From contig JAIKXH010000112.1 of the NCBI GenBank assembly GCA_024684215.1, positions 1-33,076 of the forward strand: a DNA stretch of 33,076 nt, given 5' to 3'. The position numbers were made by a program, and so were the translations under genes. Of the stretch, positions 1-7,073 are shown in pieces (the stretch's first letter is position 1; every line of letters begins with the position of its first letter). The stretch is from Lachnospiraceae bacterium. GTDB taxonomy: Bacteria; Bacillota; Clostridia; Lachnospirales; Lachnospiraceae. The notes below the pieces were generated by a model. That model was not told the DNA's origin and did no database searches. It saw only the letters and a program-made list of their open reading frames with translations.

Positions 1-174
1 CAACGTCAACCACCTCCGGGGTACCTTAAGGGGTACCTTAAAAATTCTCTATAAATATTCACTCATTAATCTTCTCTTTTTCGGATATTAGCTGTGTCCT
101 GAACAGCTTGTGGAAGCCACTTTTCATTAACATAATCAAATGGTATAACCAACTCTTGAATCGTCGTATGACAT

Positions 175-477
175 TTATATCTCCCTTCGAGCAACTACAA
201 CTGTGTAATATTCATCGCGCAGAGCTGAAAGATGCTGAACAATCTCCGGATTCCAAGATATTATTTGCGGAAGCTTTTCACATGGAAACTCACTGCACAA
301 ACCACAGAAACGGGCATTATGATCTTTACAACATGCGTGTATCTTACACATTCCGGATCCAGCCCATTCCGGAACACATCCATCCGCTTCTATACAGCCC
401 GGGCAAGAACCCTCAATCTTTTTTGAACAGCCCACACAACATTCACCGCAGGCTGTAATAGTAGTAAAATCTGTCAC
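175..477 (-). CDS. Small cysteine-rich DUF3795-type protein
   Basis: A 100-residue protein. It starts at a GTG at 477, preceded by a clear GGAGGAG ribosome-binding site; an upstream ATG at 498 would place that site inside the coding region, so I prefer the GTG. It contains about ten cysteines in short CxxC-like groups (ACGECCVGC, CPGC, CxxHxCC, CGLC, then a lone Cys in EFPC), which is the layout of the DUF3795 family of small putative metal or zinc-binding proteins of unknown role. No signal peptide or membrane segment is visible. It lies 22 bp downstream of the ORF6N gene on the same strand and is probably co-transcribed with it. The family match is from memory of the cysteine pattern and the EFPC motif; the biochemical function is unknown. 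Confidence 0.75.
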   Translation of the reverse strand: MTDFTTITACGECCVGCSKKIEGSCPGCIEADGCVPEWAGSGMCKIHACCKDHNARFCGLCSEFPCEKLPQIISWNPEIVQHLSALRDEYYTVVVARREI

Positions 478-499
478 TGTTAATCTCCTCCACCACACA

Positions 500-1414
500 C
501 TAAACTGTTTTCAGTCGATTCAGCAAATCTGCCACAACTCCCGAATCATCAATCAGCGAAATACCAAAACATTTCTTTCCGGCATCCTTTATTGAAGCTC
601 CTATATGATAAGCAGTCTTTCCATCCAAAATAATGAATCTATCGTGAAATACTTGAGCCTTTTTTACTGTCAAGGTCGGGTATTGTGCATTAAAGTTCGC
701 TATATCCTTATTTGTGATCGGCGCACTAGCAAATGTATACGCTTTAACATTTACGCCGGTATTTTTCTTAGCCAGAATGTTTAAGGTATCTACATCCACA
801 TATCCATCTATCAGAATGATTTCTTTCTGAGCTTTCTTCATGATGGAAGTAATCAAACTAAAAGCATCATAAATCTGTCCATCAAAGAATATTTTCTGCT
901 CAGATTCCGCATGATCCTCTATGTATTGGAATACCTTATCAAACCTTTCATCCGTGGATTTTTGATATTCCAGTTGCTTCAATTCTATGTTGCTAACCTT
1001 TTCAAACAGCAATGCGTTATTAGCAACAAAATGTCGCATTTCTCTAAAAGCACGCATTATAAAAATGCTCTGATTTTCAGCAACCTCACCTTTTAATACT
1101 GTCGCTAGCATATAAATGCCTTGCTCAGTAAAAGCATATGGCAAATATTTTCTGTGCCTTCCTCTTTTATTCTCGCTATCGTTTAAGGTCACAAATTGTG
1201 ACCTTAAAGAATCCGGTACCTCATTTTCATCAAGCCTAAACATAAAATCATCTGGAAAACGTCGAATATTCCTTTTAACCTGCTGATTAAAAGCTTTGAT
1301 CTCGTACCCGTATAACCTTGCCAAGTCACTATCGATCATGACTTGTTTGCCTCTAATCATGTGAATTAAACTACGAATATCTTCAGTCTCAGGATTAATT
1401 GTAATAATGTCCAT
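500..1414 (-). CDS. ORF6N-domain protein with C-terminal PLD-like domain
   Basis: 304 residues. Residues about 12-100 match the ORF6N domain (VMIDSDLARLYG, NIRRFPDDFMFRL, YAFTEQGIYMLA), a DNA-binding module of phage antirepressor-like and mobile-element proteins. A coiled linker (about 130-175) leads to a C-terminal domain (about 177-304). That domain has one half-site of the phospholipase-D type, His257-x-Arg259-x4-Asp264, followed by HIGASIKDAGKK; this PLD-like tail is common in chromosomal ORF6N proteins. One such half-site would need dimerisation for catalysis, so nuclease activity is possible but unproven. The gene sits in an accessory patch near a tRNA and an integrase remnant. An apparent LexA-regulated promoter lies directly upstream, so it is probably DNA-damage inducible. 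Confidence 0.85.
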   Translation of the reverse strand: MDIITINPETEDIRSLIHMIRGKQVMIDSDLARLYGYEIKAFNQQVKRNIRRFPDDFMFRLDENEVPDSLRSQFVTLNDSENKRGRHRKYLPYAFTEQGIYMLATVLKGEVAENQSIFIMRAFREMRHFVANNALLFEKVSNIELKQLEYQKSTDERFDKVFQYIEDHAESEQKIFFDGQIYDAFSLITSIMKKAQKEIILIDGYVDVDTLNILAKKNTGVNVKAYTFASAPITNKDIANFNAQYPTLTVKKAQVFHDRFIILDGKTAYHIGASIKDAGKKCFGISLIDDSGVVADLLNRLKTV

Positions 1415-1450
1415 ATATGTCTTCCCCCAACTTGCTTCTATCTTCTATTT

Positions 1451-1473
1451 TGAGATGCCAAATTTGAATCTCA
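1451..1473. promoter_or_regulatory. Inverted repeat in the ORF6N leader
   Basis: TGAGAT and ATCTCA flank an 11-base AT-rich centre, between the LexA box and the ribosome-binding site of the ORF6N gene. It could be an operator for another regulator or a small RNA hairpin in the leader. Only the symmetry is seen. Confidence 0.35.
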
Positions 1474-1485
1474 AAAAAATATATC

Positions 1486-1532
1486 GAACATCTGTTCTTA
1501 TTTATAATACCATATCCTATCTATTTAGACAA
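1486..1532 (-). promoter_or_regulatory. Promoter with LexA (SOS) box for the ORF6N gene
   Basis: On the minus strand, a -35 TTGTCT (1527-1532) and a -10 TATTAT (1504-1509) are separated by exactly 17 bp. Six bases after the -10 lies GAACAGATGTTC (1486-1497), a perfect GAAC-N4-GTTC palindrome matching the Gram-positive LexA box. Its position over the start point would block RNA polymerase. The gene start is 72 bp downstream. No LexA gene is in the window, so SOS control is inferred. Confidence 0.65.
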
Positions 1533-1655
1533 ACCATTTCCGCATATTTTTTCAGAGCGTTTACGGATTAGTGCACATTGTGTCCCACATAGTTATTGAG
1601 CAGATAAGAAAATCATTTTTCTTGTTTGCTCGGGAGCAGGTAAGCCATCGGCGAG

Positions 1656-1843
1656 GTTGCGGTCGTCCAGTGGACGACCCTGCGAAGCAGGAGCAACGAC
1701 CGAGTCGACAGACGAGACCGAGCCCTAATGAGATGCCCGTCACGGCGAGTGACTGCCCTCCGCACAGGAGTCCCTCGGAAGAGCGCCGGGCTTTTGATAC
1801 GAAGTGTCAAAAGTCATAAGGCGTTACTTTCGGAGAAAGTAAC
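1656..1843. repeat. GC-rich cluster of short perfect hairpins
   Basis: This AT-rich genome holds here a GC-rich stretch built of hairpins with 3-base loops: GGTCGTCC-AGT-GGACGACC (1661-1679), CTGC-GAA-GCAG (1680-1690), GTCAC-GGCGA-GTGAC (1739-1753), CTTTTGATAC-GAA-GTGTCAAAAG (1791-1813, one wobble) and GTTACTTTC-GGA-GAAAGTAAC (1823-1843). The first two hairpins are enclosed by GTTGC (1656-1660) and GCAAC (1693-1697), giving a three-way junction. No convincing protein is encoded. The style matches the repeat units at 2285-2610, and the integrase remnant begins about 100 bp downstream. It may be a mobile structured element that disrupted the integrase gene. Confidence 0.6.
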
Positions 1844-1913
1844 AAAGCGCAGGTGGTTTGCGTGCAGTAAAGGAGCTAATTCATCTCTTCGTGTGAAACG
1901 ACAATCAAATCAT

Positions 1914-2273
1914 TTGAAAATAGATGAAATCCTAATAGTTATTGCAGAGGAAAAGAAGCTCGGGCTTATGCTCAGCAACAACCACGCATTCAGAATGGCA
2001 CTGAATTCTTATGTATATGTGCCAATGGGACTGCCGGTCACTGAGAGAGCAAAGCTTTTAGGACACTCCGTAGAGACAAATCTCAAGTGTTACACCTTCG
2101 CACGGACTGAAGATTATATCGATGAACTGTGCGAGAAAATGAACGCTTATAACGGCGAAATGAACGATTTTACGCCATTTGGCGGGAGGGGTACCTGGGG
2201 GTACCCGAAAATTTTCGACTTTAACGCAAAAAAAGAAAGCCTAGAATCCGCTAAAATTCAGGCTTTCTCTTAA
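1914..2273 (+). pseudogene. Tyrosine recombinase (phage-type integrase) remnant, 3' end only
   Basis: The reading frame from about 1938 to the stop at 2273 encodes only the C-terminal part of a tyrosine recombinase. It shows a box-II-like HAFR, then LGHS, then VETNLKCYTFAR with the presumed catalytic tyrosine; the spacing fits the H-x-x-R / H / Y catalytic half. The N-terminal and core-binding domains and the first catalytic arginine are absent. Upstream in the same frame the sequence changes to the GC-rich hairpin cluster with no integrase similarity. The gene is therefore truncated and presumably inactive. It points at the 3' end of the tRNA-Leu gene, a typical integration target. Family assignment is from motifs; the breakpoint is approximate. 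Confidence 0.75.
2228..2268 (-). terminator. Rho-independent terminator (minus strand)
   Basis: AGAAAGCCT (2234-2242) pairs perfectly with AGGCTTTCT (2260-2268). On the minus strand the stem is followed by seven T (A run 2228-2234). It overlaps the last codons of the integrase remnant and would stop transcription leaving the tRNA/repeat region. Confidence 0.65.
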
Positions 2274-2284
2274 AAAATCATTTA

Positions 2285-2388
2285 TGCGGAAGAAGGGCGC
2301 ACGACGTCCGAGGGACGTCGGTATTGCGCGGACCGAAGCGAAGCGTAGACCTTGAACGATGCGAAGCATCGTTTAAGGTCTTTCCGCA
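2285..2388. repeat. 104-bp tRNA-Leu-like hairpin unit, copy 1
   Basis: The unit opens with TGCGGAAGAAGGG, identical to the last 13 bases of the nearby tRNA-Leu read on the opposite strand, and closes with TTCCGCA, so its two ends pair like the tRNA acceptor stem. Inside are a hairpin CGACGTCC-GAG-GGACGTCG and a 15-bp hairpin GACCTTGAACGATGC-GAA-GCATCGTTTAAGGTC (one G-T pair). It also shares CGGTATTGC with the variable arm of the tRNA. Copy 3 at 2507-2610 differs at one base only, in a hairpin loop. Confidence 0.85.
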
Positions 2389-2390
2389 TA

Positions 2391-2506
2391 TGCGGAAGAA
2401 GGGTGAGGCGGAAACAGAAAAAGGTCCGGTGGACCTTTTTCCCGCCGAACCGACCGACGAAGCGATTTATCGCGAGGAGACCTTGAACCCTAATGTTTGA
2501 TTTTCC
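2391..2506. repeat. Divergent hairpin unit, copy 2
   Basis: It starts with the same 13-base tRNA 3'-end copy (2391-2403) but has a different interior. A hairpin AAAAAGGTCC-GGT-GGACCTTTTT is followed by GCGA/TCGC motifs and by CTTGAACCCT, a 10-base match to the T arm of the tRNA-Leu. The closing TTCCGCA stem is missing. It resembles a diverged or rearranged relative of copies 1 and 3. Confidence 0.65.
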
Positions 2507-2610
2507 TGCGGAAGAAGGGCGCACGACGTCCGGGGGACGTCGGTATTGCGCGGACCGAAGCGAAGCGTAGACCTTGAACGATGCGAAGCATCGTTTAAGG
2601 TCTTTCCGCA
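2507..2610. repeat. 104-bp tRNA-Leu-like hairpin unit, copy 3
   Basis: 103 of 104 bases are identical to copy 1; the single change (A to G) lies in the loop of the first hairpin, so the fold is preserved. The ends TGCGGAA and TTCCGCA pair as an acceptor-like stem. It is followed at once by the tRNA-Leu terminator and then by the tRNA itself in the matching orientation. Confidence 0.85.
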
Positions 2611-2611
2611 T

Positions 2612-2643
2612 AAAAAAAGTAGGATGGCTTCTGCCATCCTACT
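2612..2643 (-). terminator. Terminator of the tRNA-Leu gene
   Basis: An 11-bp perfect stem, AGTAGGATGGC with GCCATCCTACT, has a four-base loop and is followed on the minus strand by a run of T (A run 2612-2617). It starts 8 bp after the tRNA 3' end. It separates the tRNA from the repeat units, so these would be transcribed only by read-through. Confidence 0.9.
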
Positions 2644-2650
2644 CTTTTTA

Positions 2651-2734
2651 TGCGGAAGAAGGGACTTGAACCCTCACGGTATTGCTACCACAAGATCCTT
2701 AGTCTTGCTCGTCTACCAGTTCCGACACTTCCGC
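2651..2734 (-). tRNA. tRNA-Leu (anticodon AAG)
   Basis: 84 nt with a full class II cloverleaf: acceptor GCGGAAG/CTTCCGC with discriminator A, a short D stem TCG/CGA, anticodon stem CAAGA/TCTTG with loop CTAAGGA (anticodon AAG, Leu), variable arm GGTA-GCAA-TACC and T arm GAGGG-TTCAAGT-CCCTT. The CCA end is not encoded. An A at the wobble position is uncommon for bacterial leucine tRNAs. Upstream is a good promoter, downstream a strong terminator. Its 3' end is copied three times in the adjacent repeat units. Confidence 0.95.
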
Positions 2735-2745
2735 GCAACATTGGT

Positions 2746-2774
2746 ATACTATCATCGAAGCGCCTAAAAGTCAA
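2746..2774 (-). promoter_or_regulatory. Promoter of tRNA-Leu
   Basis: On the minus strand, -35 TTGACT (2769-2774) and -10 TAGTAT (2746-2751) are 17 bp apart, ending 11 bp before the mature tRNA 5' end. Confidence 0.65.
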
Positions 2775-2861
2775 TATCTTTTCTAAAGATTTTTCCGCAA
2801 ATATAAATTTATTTCAATATGCTTTTATTAAGTATTATAATCAGTGATTGGCTCCGACCCA

Positions 2862-2901
2862 ACTGTAGTATTTCATCATATACTGTAATATTTCATCATA
2901 A
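2862..2901. repeat. 20-bp tandem duplication across the recJ stop codon
   Basis: Two adjacent 20-base copies (ACTGTAGTATTTCATCATAT and ACTGTAATATTTCATCATAA) differ at two positions. The second copy encodes the last residues of RecJ (the KYYS end); the first, beyond the stop, would encode the same residues again. This looks like a small slippage duplication with no effect on the protein. Confidence 0.8.
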
Positions 2902-4645
2902 ACTGCAGGCTCTCATTTCCCCTGAATCTGTTTATGCTAAGCTCATATACCACGCTTAACTTAAATGATGCATTGCCGCCCGCAAATGCATCAGCACTTC
3001 CTGCTCCGTACTTCTCGTCAAGGAATGCCAAAAAATCGTCAGGGTTTGAAAACGAAGTAAGCTCAGCCATCTTGCCTGCGGGAGTCACAATGGAATACCT
3101 TGCATACTTTCCCTCACTTCCGAATCTTTTCATCGACTTAAACTCTACATCCTTCATAGCAAATAAAGGATGGGGATTACCATTGCCGAAAGGCTCTAAT
3201 TTCTCAAGCTCTCCGGCAAGTTTCATGCTTGCATAATCGACAGGCATAGGTACATCTATCATTACCTTTGCAACAAAATCTTCCGATGAAAGCTCTGCCT
3301 TATTGTTTAAAAACTCATCTAGTTTTTCTATATTCTCTTCCTTTAAGGATAGGCCGGCTGCCATGGCGTGTCCGCCGAATTTGTCCAAAAGCTCGGATGC
3401 CGAGGTAAGTGCCTCCTGCATATGATAGCCTTCTATTGACCTTCCGGAGCCCTTAATGCCCTCCTCACCTTTGGTTAATATAAATACAGGATGATTGTAT
3501 CTTTCGCGAACCTTTCCGGCTATGATTCCTGCGATTGATTCATGTACATCGGGCAGATAAATCACCCATACTTTCTTGTCCAAAAGTCTATGATTCTCAA
3601 CATACTCAAGAGCCTCGTCAACGCCCTTTGATGTCATGGTCTTTCTGCTGTCGTTAAGCGATTTAAGCTCAGTCGCAATTCTGAGTGCCTCCGCCTTATC
3701 CGTAGCATTTAAAAGTTCAAAAGCTCTGAGCGCAGTATCTAATCTTCCGCTCGCATTGATGCATGGTCCTATCACAAATCCCATGTGATAAGCACTCAGC
3801 TTACCCGTATCTATTGCATTTACTTCCAACAGAGCCTGCAATCCGATATTAGAGGATTTTGCCATGAGTCTAAGCCCTTCTTTTACAGCAATCCTGTTCT
3901 CGTCCTTAAGCTCCATAATATCGCATACGGTGCCAAGAGCAGCAAACTCCAAAAGCTCACTCATTATATTCTCAAGACGTGACTCTTTTGTTTTCCTTAG
4001 GATGGCCAGCATAAGCTTGTACGCCACCATCGCACCGCATATTCCCTTAAAGGGATATTCGCAGTCATAGCGCTTTGGATTAACCACGGCAAGTGCCGGT
4101 GGCAATATCATTTTCTTATTGCCGTTTTCATCCTCCTCAAAAGGGACCTCATGGTGATCGGTAACAACGACATCGATTCCAAGGTTTGCTGCAAGGATGA
4201 CTTGTGATGCCGCAGCTATTCCGTTGTCGCATGTGACAATGAGTGACACCCCGTCTTTTGCGGCATCTTCTACGAGGGAATCATTCAGTCCATATCCATC
4301 CTTAACCCTGTGGGGGATTGCGGTAGATACATTTCCGCCGAGAGCCTTAAATCCTTTAGTCAGGATATACGCACTGGTAACTCCGTCGACATCATAGTCA
4401 CCTATGACACGTATACTCTTTCCTTCGCGCACCGCTCCTATAACGATATCCACAGCTTTATCCATATCTTTTAAAAGATACGGATCATGCATATCATTAA
4501 CAGAACCGCCAAGGAAACACTTTGCTTCCTCGGCGGTCATAATATCCCTGTTGCGAAGAACGCGGGCTGTGACTACGTCAATCCCGAGTTCCCTGCTCCA
4601 GAGTTCAAAATCTGCTTTTTTAGTCTGTACAAACCATTTTTCCAT
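2876..4645 (-). CDS. recJ: Single-stranded-DNA-specific exonuclease RecJ
   Basis: 589 residues, close to the usual RecJ length. RecJ is a 5'-3' single-strand DNA exonuclease of recombination and mismatch or base-excision repair. The DHH phosphoesterase motifs are visible: IGDYDVDGVTSA (about 81-92), TCDNG (138-142) and VTDHHEVP (161-168). The DHHA1-type region carries the CINASGRLD and GSGRS-GYHM motifs with GGHAMAAGLS further on, followed by an OB-like C-terminal domain. It starts 9 bp after the secDF stop and is probably translated from the same transcript. The secDF-recJ order is common in Clostridia (from memory). Confidence 0.95.
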   Translation of the reverse strand: MEKWFVQTKKADFELWSRELGIDVVTARVLRNRDIMTAEEAKCFLGGSVNDMHDPYLLKDMDKAVDIVIGAVREGKSIRVIGDYDVDGVTSAYILTKGFKALGGNVSTAIPHRVKDGYGLNDSLVEDAAKDGVSLIVTCDNGIAAASQVILAANLGIDVVVTDHHEVPFEEDENGNKKMILPPALAVVNPKRYDCEYPFKGICGAMVAYKLMLAILRKTKESRLENIMSELLEFAALGTVCDIMELKDENRIAVKEGLRLMAKSSNIGLQALLEVNAIDTGKLSAYHMGFVIGPCINASGRLDTALRAFELLNATDKAEALRIATELKSLNDSRKTMTSKGVDEALEYVENHRLLDKKVWVIYLPDVHESIAGIIAGKVRERYNHPVFILTKGEEGIKGSGRSIEGYHMQEALTSASELLDKFGGHAMAAGLSLKEENIEKLDEFLNNKAELSSEDFVAKVMIDVPMPVDYASMKLAGELEKLEPFGNGNPHPLFAMKDVEFKSMKRFGSEGKYARYSIVTPAGKMAELTSFSNPDDFLAFLDEKYGAGSADAFAGGNASFKLSVVYELSINRFRGNESLQFMMKYYSI

Positions 4646-4654
4646 AAAACAGCT

Positions 4655-6889
4655 TTAGGCTTTCTTCTTTCCTGCAAACTTTGTCTTGAAGGTATACCAA
4701 AGTGCGCCTGCAAGGCAAACTGATGAATAACATCCACATGCGATACCAACCATAAGAGGAAGGGCGAAGTCACGAATACTTGATACGCCGAATCCGAATA
4801 AGAAGGCAACCATGATAAATGTAGTAAGTGAAGTAAAGATACTTCTTGAAAGTGTCTGTGTAACACTCTTATTAACGATTTCCTTGAGATCCTCTTTAAC
4901 CATGATACCGGTATTCTCACGGATACGGTCAAAGATAACGATGGTAGCGTTAATTGAATAACCTACTATTGTAAGCAGGCAGGCAACAAAGGTATTGCCG
5001 ACAGATACTCTTGCAAATGCATAGAATGCGATAACTACAAGTACGTCATGAGCAAGGGCAATAATCGAGCTGATACCGAATCTCATATCCTTAAATCTGA
5101 TACGGATATAGATGAGCATAAGCACGATAGCTACAACTACCGCAATGATAGTATCTCTCTTCATCTCGCTGCTGATGGTTGAACTGATGGTCTCGGTAGT
5201 GATTTTTGAAGCGGGAACAGCGAACTTCTCGGTGAACATATTCTCAAGATTCTCTCTGGTCTCTACTGAAAGCGAATTGGTCTTAAATATAACTTCGTTG
5301 GTACCGGAGATGGTCTGGATCTGTACATTGCTTCCGGTGACATCTTCGATTTCGGGAGCAACCTGAGCGGTAAGCTCATCAAGTGACCATGCCTTATCAA
5401 AGTCAACGGTAGTTGCGGTACCACCCTTAAACTCAAGTGAGTAATTGAGTTCGTCGCGGTTAAGCGCAAATTTGTTAACTCCCATATAGCAAACTCCGGC
5501 AATGATTACAACTGCTGAAATTACGAAAAATACAACTCTCTTTGAAAGGAAGTTTACGGACTTTCTGTCCTTTGCTCTGCCGTAGAACTTTGCATCCTTC
5601 ATTCCGAGCGCGTAGCAAGCCATGATAAGAAGTCTTGTTACAACAAGTGCGGTAAACATGGAAAGAACGATACCAAGTACAAGTGTCTGAGCAAATCCCT
5701 TAACAGAACCGGGACCTAAGATCCAAAGTACGATTGCTGCGATAAGGGTAGTGATATTTCCGTCTAAAATAGCTGAAAGAGCTTTGTTAAATCCGGTCTT
5801 GATAGCGCTCTCAACTGAAAATCCTGCTGCAATTTCCTCACGGATACGAGCAAAAATAACAACGTTGGCATCAACGGCCATTCCGACTGAAAGGATGATA
5901 CCTGCAATACCCGCAAGTGTAAGAGTCATATCAAATCCGTTAAGTAAAAGCACGATAAGTGCTACATATGCAATAAGAGCAAGTACTGCGCAGAAGCCGG
6001 GCATAAAGTAAACAGCAATCATAAAGATTGCAACTGCGATAAATCCGAAAAGACCTGCCTTTAATGATGTTGAAATAGCATCCTGGCCAAGCTGAGCTCC
6101 TACAACCTTCGAGTGTAACTCTTCGAGTTCAAGTGAAAGTCCACCGATACGAATGGTTGATGCAAGCTTTTCAGCCTCTTCGAATGTAAAGGTTCCGGTA
6201 ATCTGAGCTTCACCGGTGGTGAGCGCTCCGCTTACGGTAGGAACGCTTACAAATGCTCCGTCGTAGTAAATGGCAAGAGTTTCATTATTCTTATAAGCAC
6301 GAGAGGTTGCGTCAGCAAACTTCTGCTTACCCTCATCGGTCATGGTAAGAGCTACCGCATAAGTGGTATTTTTGAGGTTATCCTGTGTAGATACCGCTCT
6401 TGCATCTGCTACATCGGTACCCTGAAGTCTGATTGAACCGTCAGCTAAAAGCTCATCGATAGTCTTGTTTAAAACATATCCTTCAGCGGTGTAGCTGTAG
6501 TTAGCAGCTCCGTTATCATCAGTTTCAGATATAAAATATAACTGTCCGGGCTTACCGAGCTCCTGTAAGATGGCATTTGCATCGCTTACACCGGGAATTT
6601 CGATATTGATACGATTGGTTCCCTCCTGATAAACGATTGCCTCTGTGCTGTATCCTTCAACACGCTGCTGAAGCTTGTAAATTGTATCAGCCATATCGGT
6701 TGTATCGGGATTTTCATCTCCGACTACCTGATAGGTAATGCTGACACCACCCGCGAGATCAAGTCCCAGAGAAATGTCTTTAGCGCTTGCGGTTCCCTGT
6801 GCATCGGTACCCTTAATATCGATAAAACCAATACCTAAGGTAAGCGCAATGATAAGGACGAGCGTAATAATTGCTGTGCTCTTTTTCAT
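4655..6889 (-). CDS. secDF: Fused protein translocase subunit SecDF
   Basis: 744 residues. SecD and SecF, which use the proton motive force to help SecYEG export proteins, are joined in one chain, as in Bacillus. The SecD half runs to about residue 440, with an N-terminal membrane segment, the LGLDLAGGVSITYQV motif, a long extracytoplasmic P1 region and a block of five membrane helices containing GMAVDANVVIFARIREE. The SecF half starts near 450, has its own NYSLEFKGGTATTV motif and ends with the helices containing SINATIVIFDRIRE. The start at 6889 has AAAGGATC upstream. The gene lies downstream of the SCIFF and receiver genes on the same strand. Confidence 0.96.
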   Translation of the reverse strand: MKKSTAIITLVLIIALTLGIGFIDIKGTDAQGTASAKDISLGLDLAGGVSITYQVVGDENPDTTDMADTIYKLQQRVEGYSTEAIVYQEGTNRINIEIPGVSDANAILQELGKPGQLYFISETDDNGAANYSYTAEGYVLNKTIDELLADGSIRLQGTDVADARAVSTQDNLKNTTYAVALTMTDEGKQKFADATSRAYKNNETLAIYYDGAFVSVPTVSGALTTGEAQITGTFTFEEAEKLASTIRIGGLSLELEELHSKVVGAQLGQDAISTSLKAGLFGFIAVAIFMIAVYFMPGFCAVLALIAYVALIVLLLNGFDMTLTLAGIAGIILSVGMAVDANVVIFARIREEIAAGFSVESAIKTGFNKALSAILDGNITTLIAAIVLWILGPGSVKGFAQTLVLGIVLSMFTALVVTRLLIMACYALGMKDAKFYGRAKDRKSVNFLSKRVVFFVISAVVIIAGVCYMGVNKFALNRDELNYSLEFKGGTATTVDFDKAWSLDELTAQVAPEIEDVTGSNVQIQTISGTNEVIFKTNSLSVETRENLENMFTEKFAVPASKITTETISSTISSEMKRDTIIAVVVAIVLMLIYIRIRFKDMRFGISSIIALAHDVLVVIAFYAFARVSVGNTFVACLLTIVGYSINATIVIFDRIRENTGIMVKEDLKEIVNKSVTQTLSRSIFTSLTTFIMVAFLFGFGVSSIRDFALPLMVGIACGCYSSVCLAGALWYTFKTKFAGKKKA

Positions 6890-6911
6890 AATAAAGATCC
6901 TTTCCTTCCAA

Positions 6912-6927
6912 ATCTAAAAATTTAGAT
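6912..6927. promoter_or_regulatory. Perfect palindrome upstream of secDF
   Basis: ATCTAAA-AA-TTTAGAT lies 23 bp upstream of the secDF start, just before its ribosome-binding site. It could form a small leader hairpin or be a protein-binding site. The wider 6930-7073 gap is very AT-rich and contains ATTAATGCA twice (6957-6965 and 7010-7018); no function can be assigned. Confidence 0.35.
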
Positions 6928-7073
6928 AATAAAAAGTGTACTTTAAATCAATGCGAATTAATGCACACACTAATCTAAAATACACTTATTTCAAAAAAAA
7001 ATCAATAATATTAATGCATTTGATACCAATCTTTAAATATTTGATACAGACTTTTTATAATTGGTACCCGGTT

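Noticed and set aside
108-458. A 116-codon plus-strand open frame at the left edge
   Set aside because: It is antisense to the DUF3795-type gene, whose cysteine pattern and ribosome-binding site are convincing.
1561-1910. Short overlapping open frames on both strands
   Set aside because: They follow the GC-rich hairpins, which lack stop codons by composition; none has a homologue I recognise or a ribosome-binding site.
2391-2506. A second tRNA gene
   Set aside because: It has the 3'-end bases and a T-arm-like piece, but no acceptor 5' strand, D arm or anticodon arm.
2285-2610. A CRISPR array
   Set aside because: There are only two near-identical copies plus one diverged copy, each with internal hairpins and tRNA-like ends; there are no short regular repeats with unique spacers and no cas genes.
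2282-2611. A 109-codon minus-strand open frame through the repeats
   Set aside because: It is a repeated translation of the same hairpin DNA, with low complexity in composition and no ribosome-binding site.
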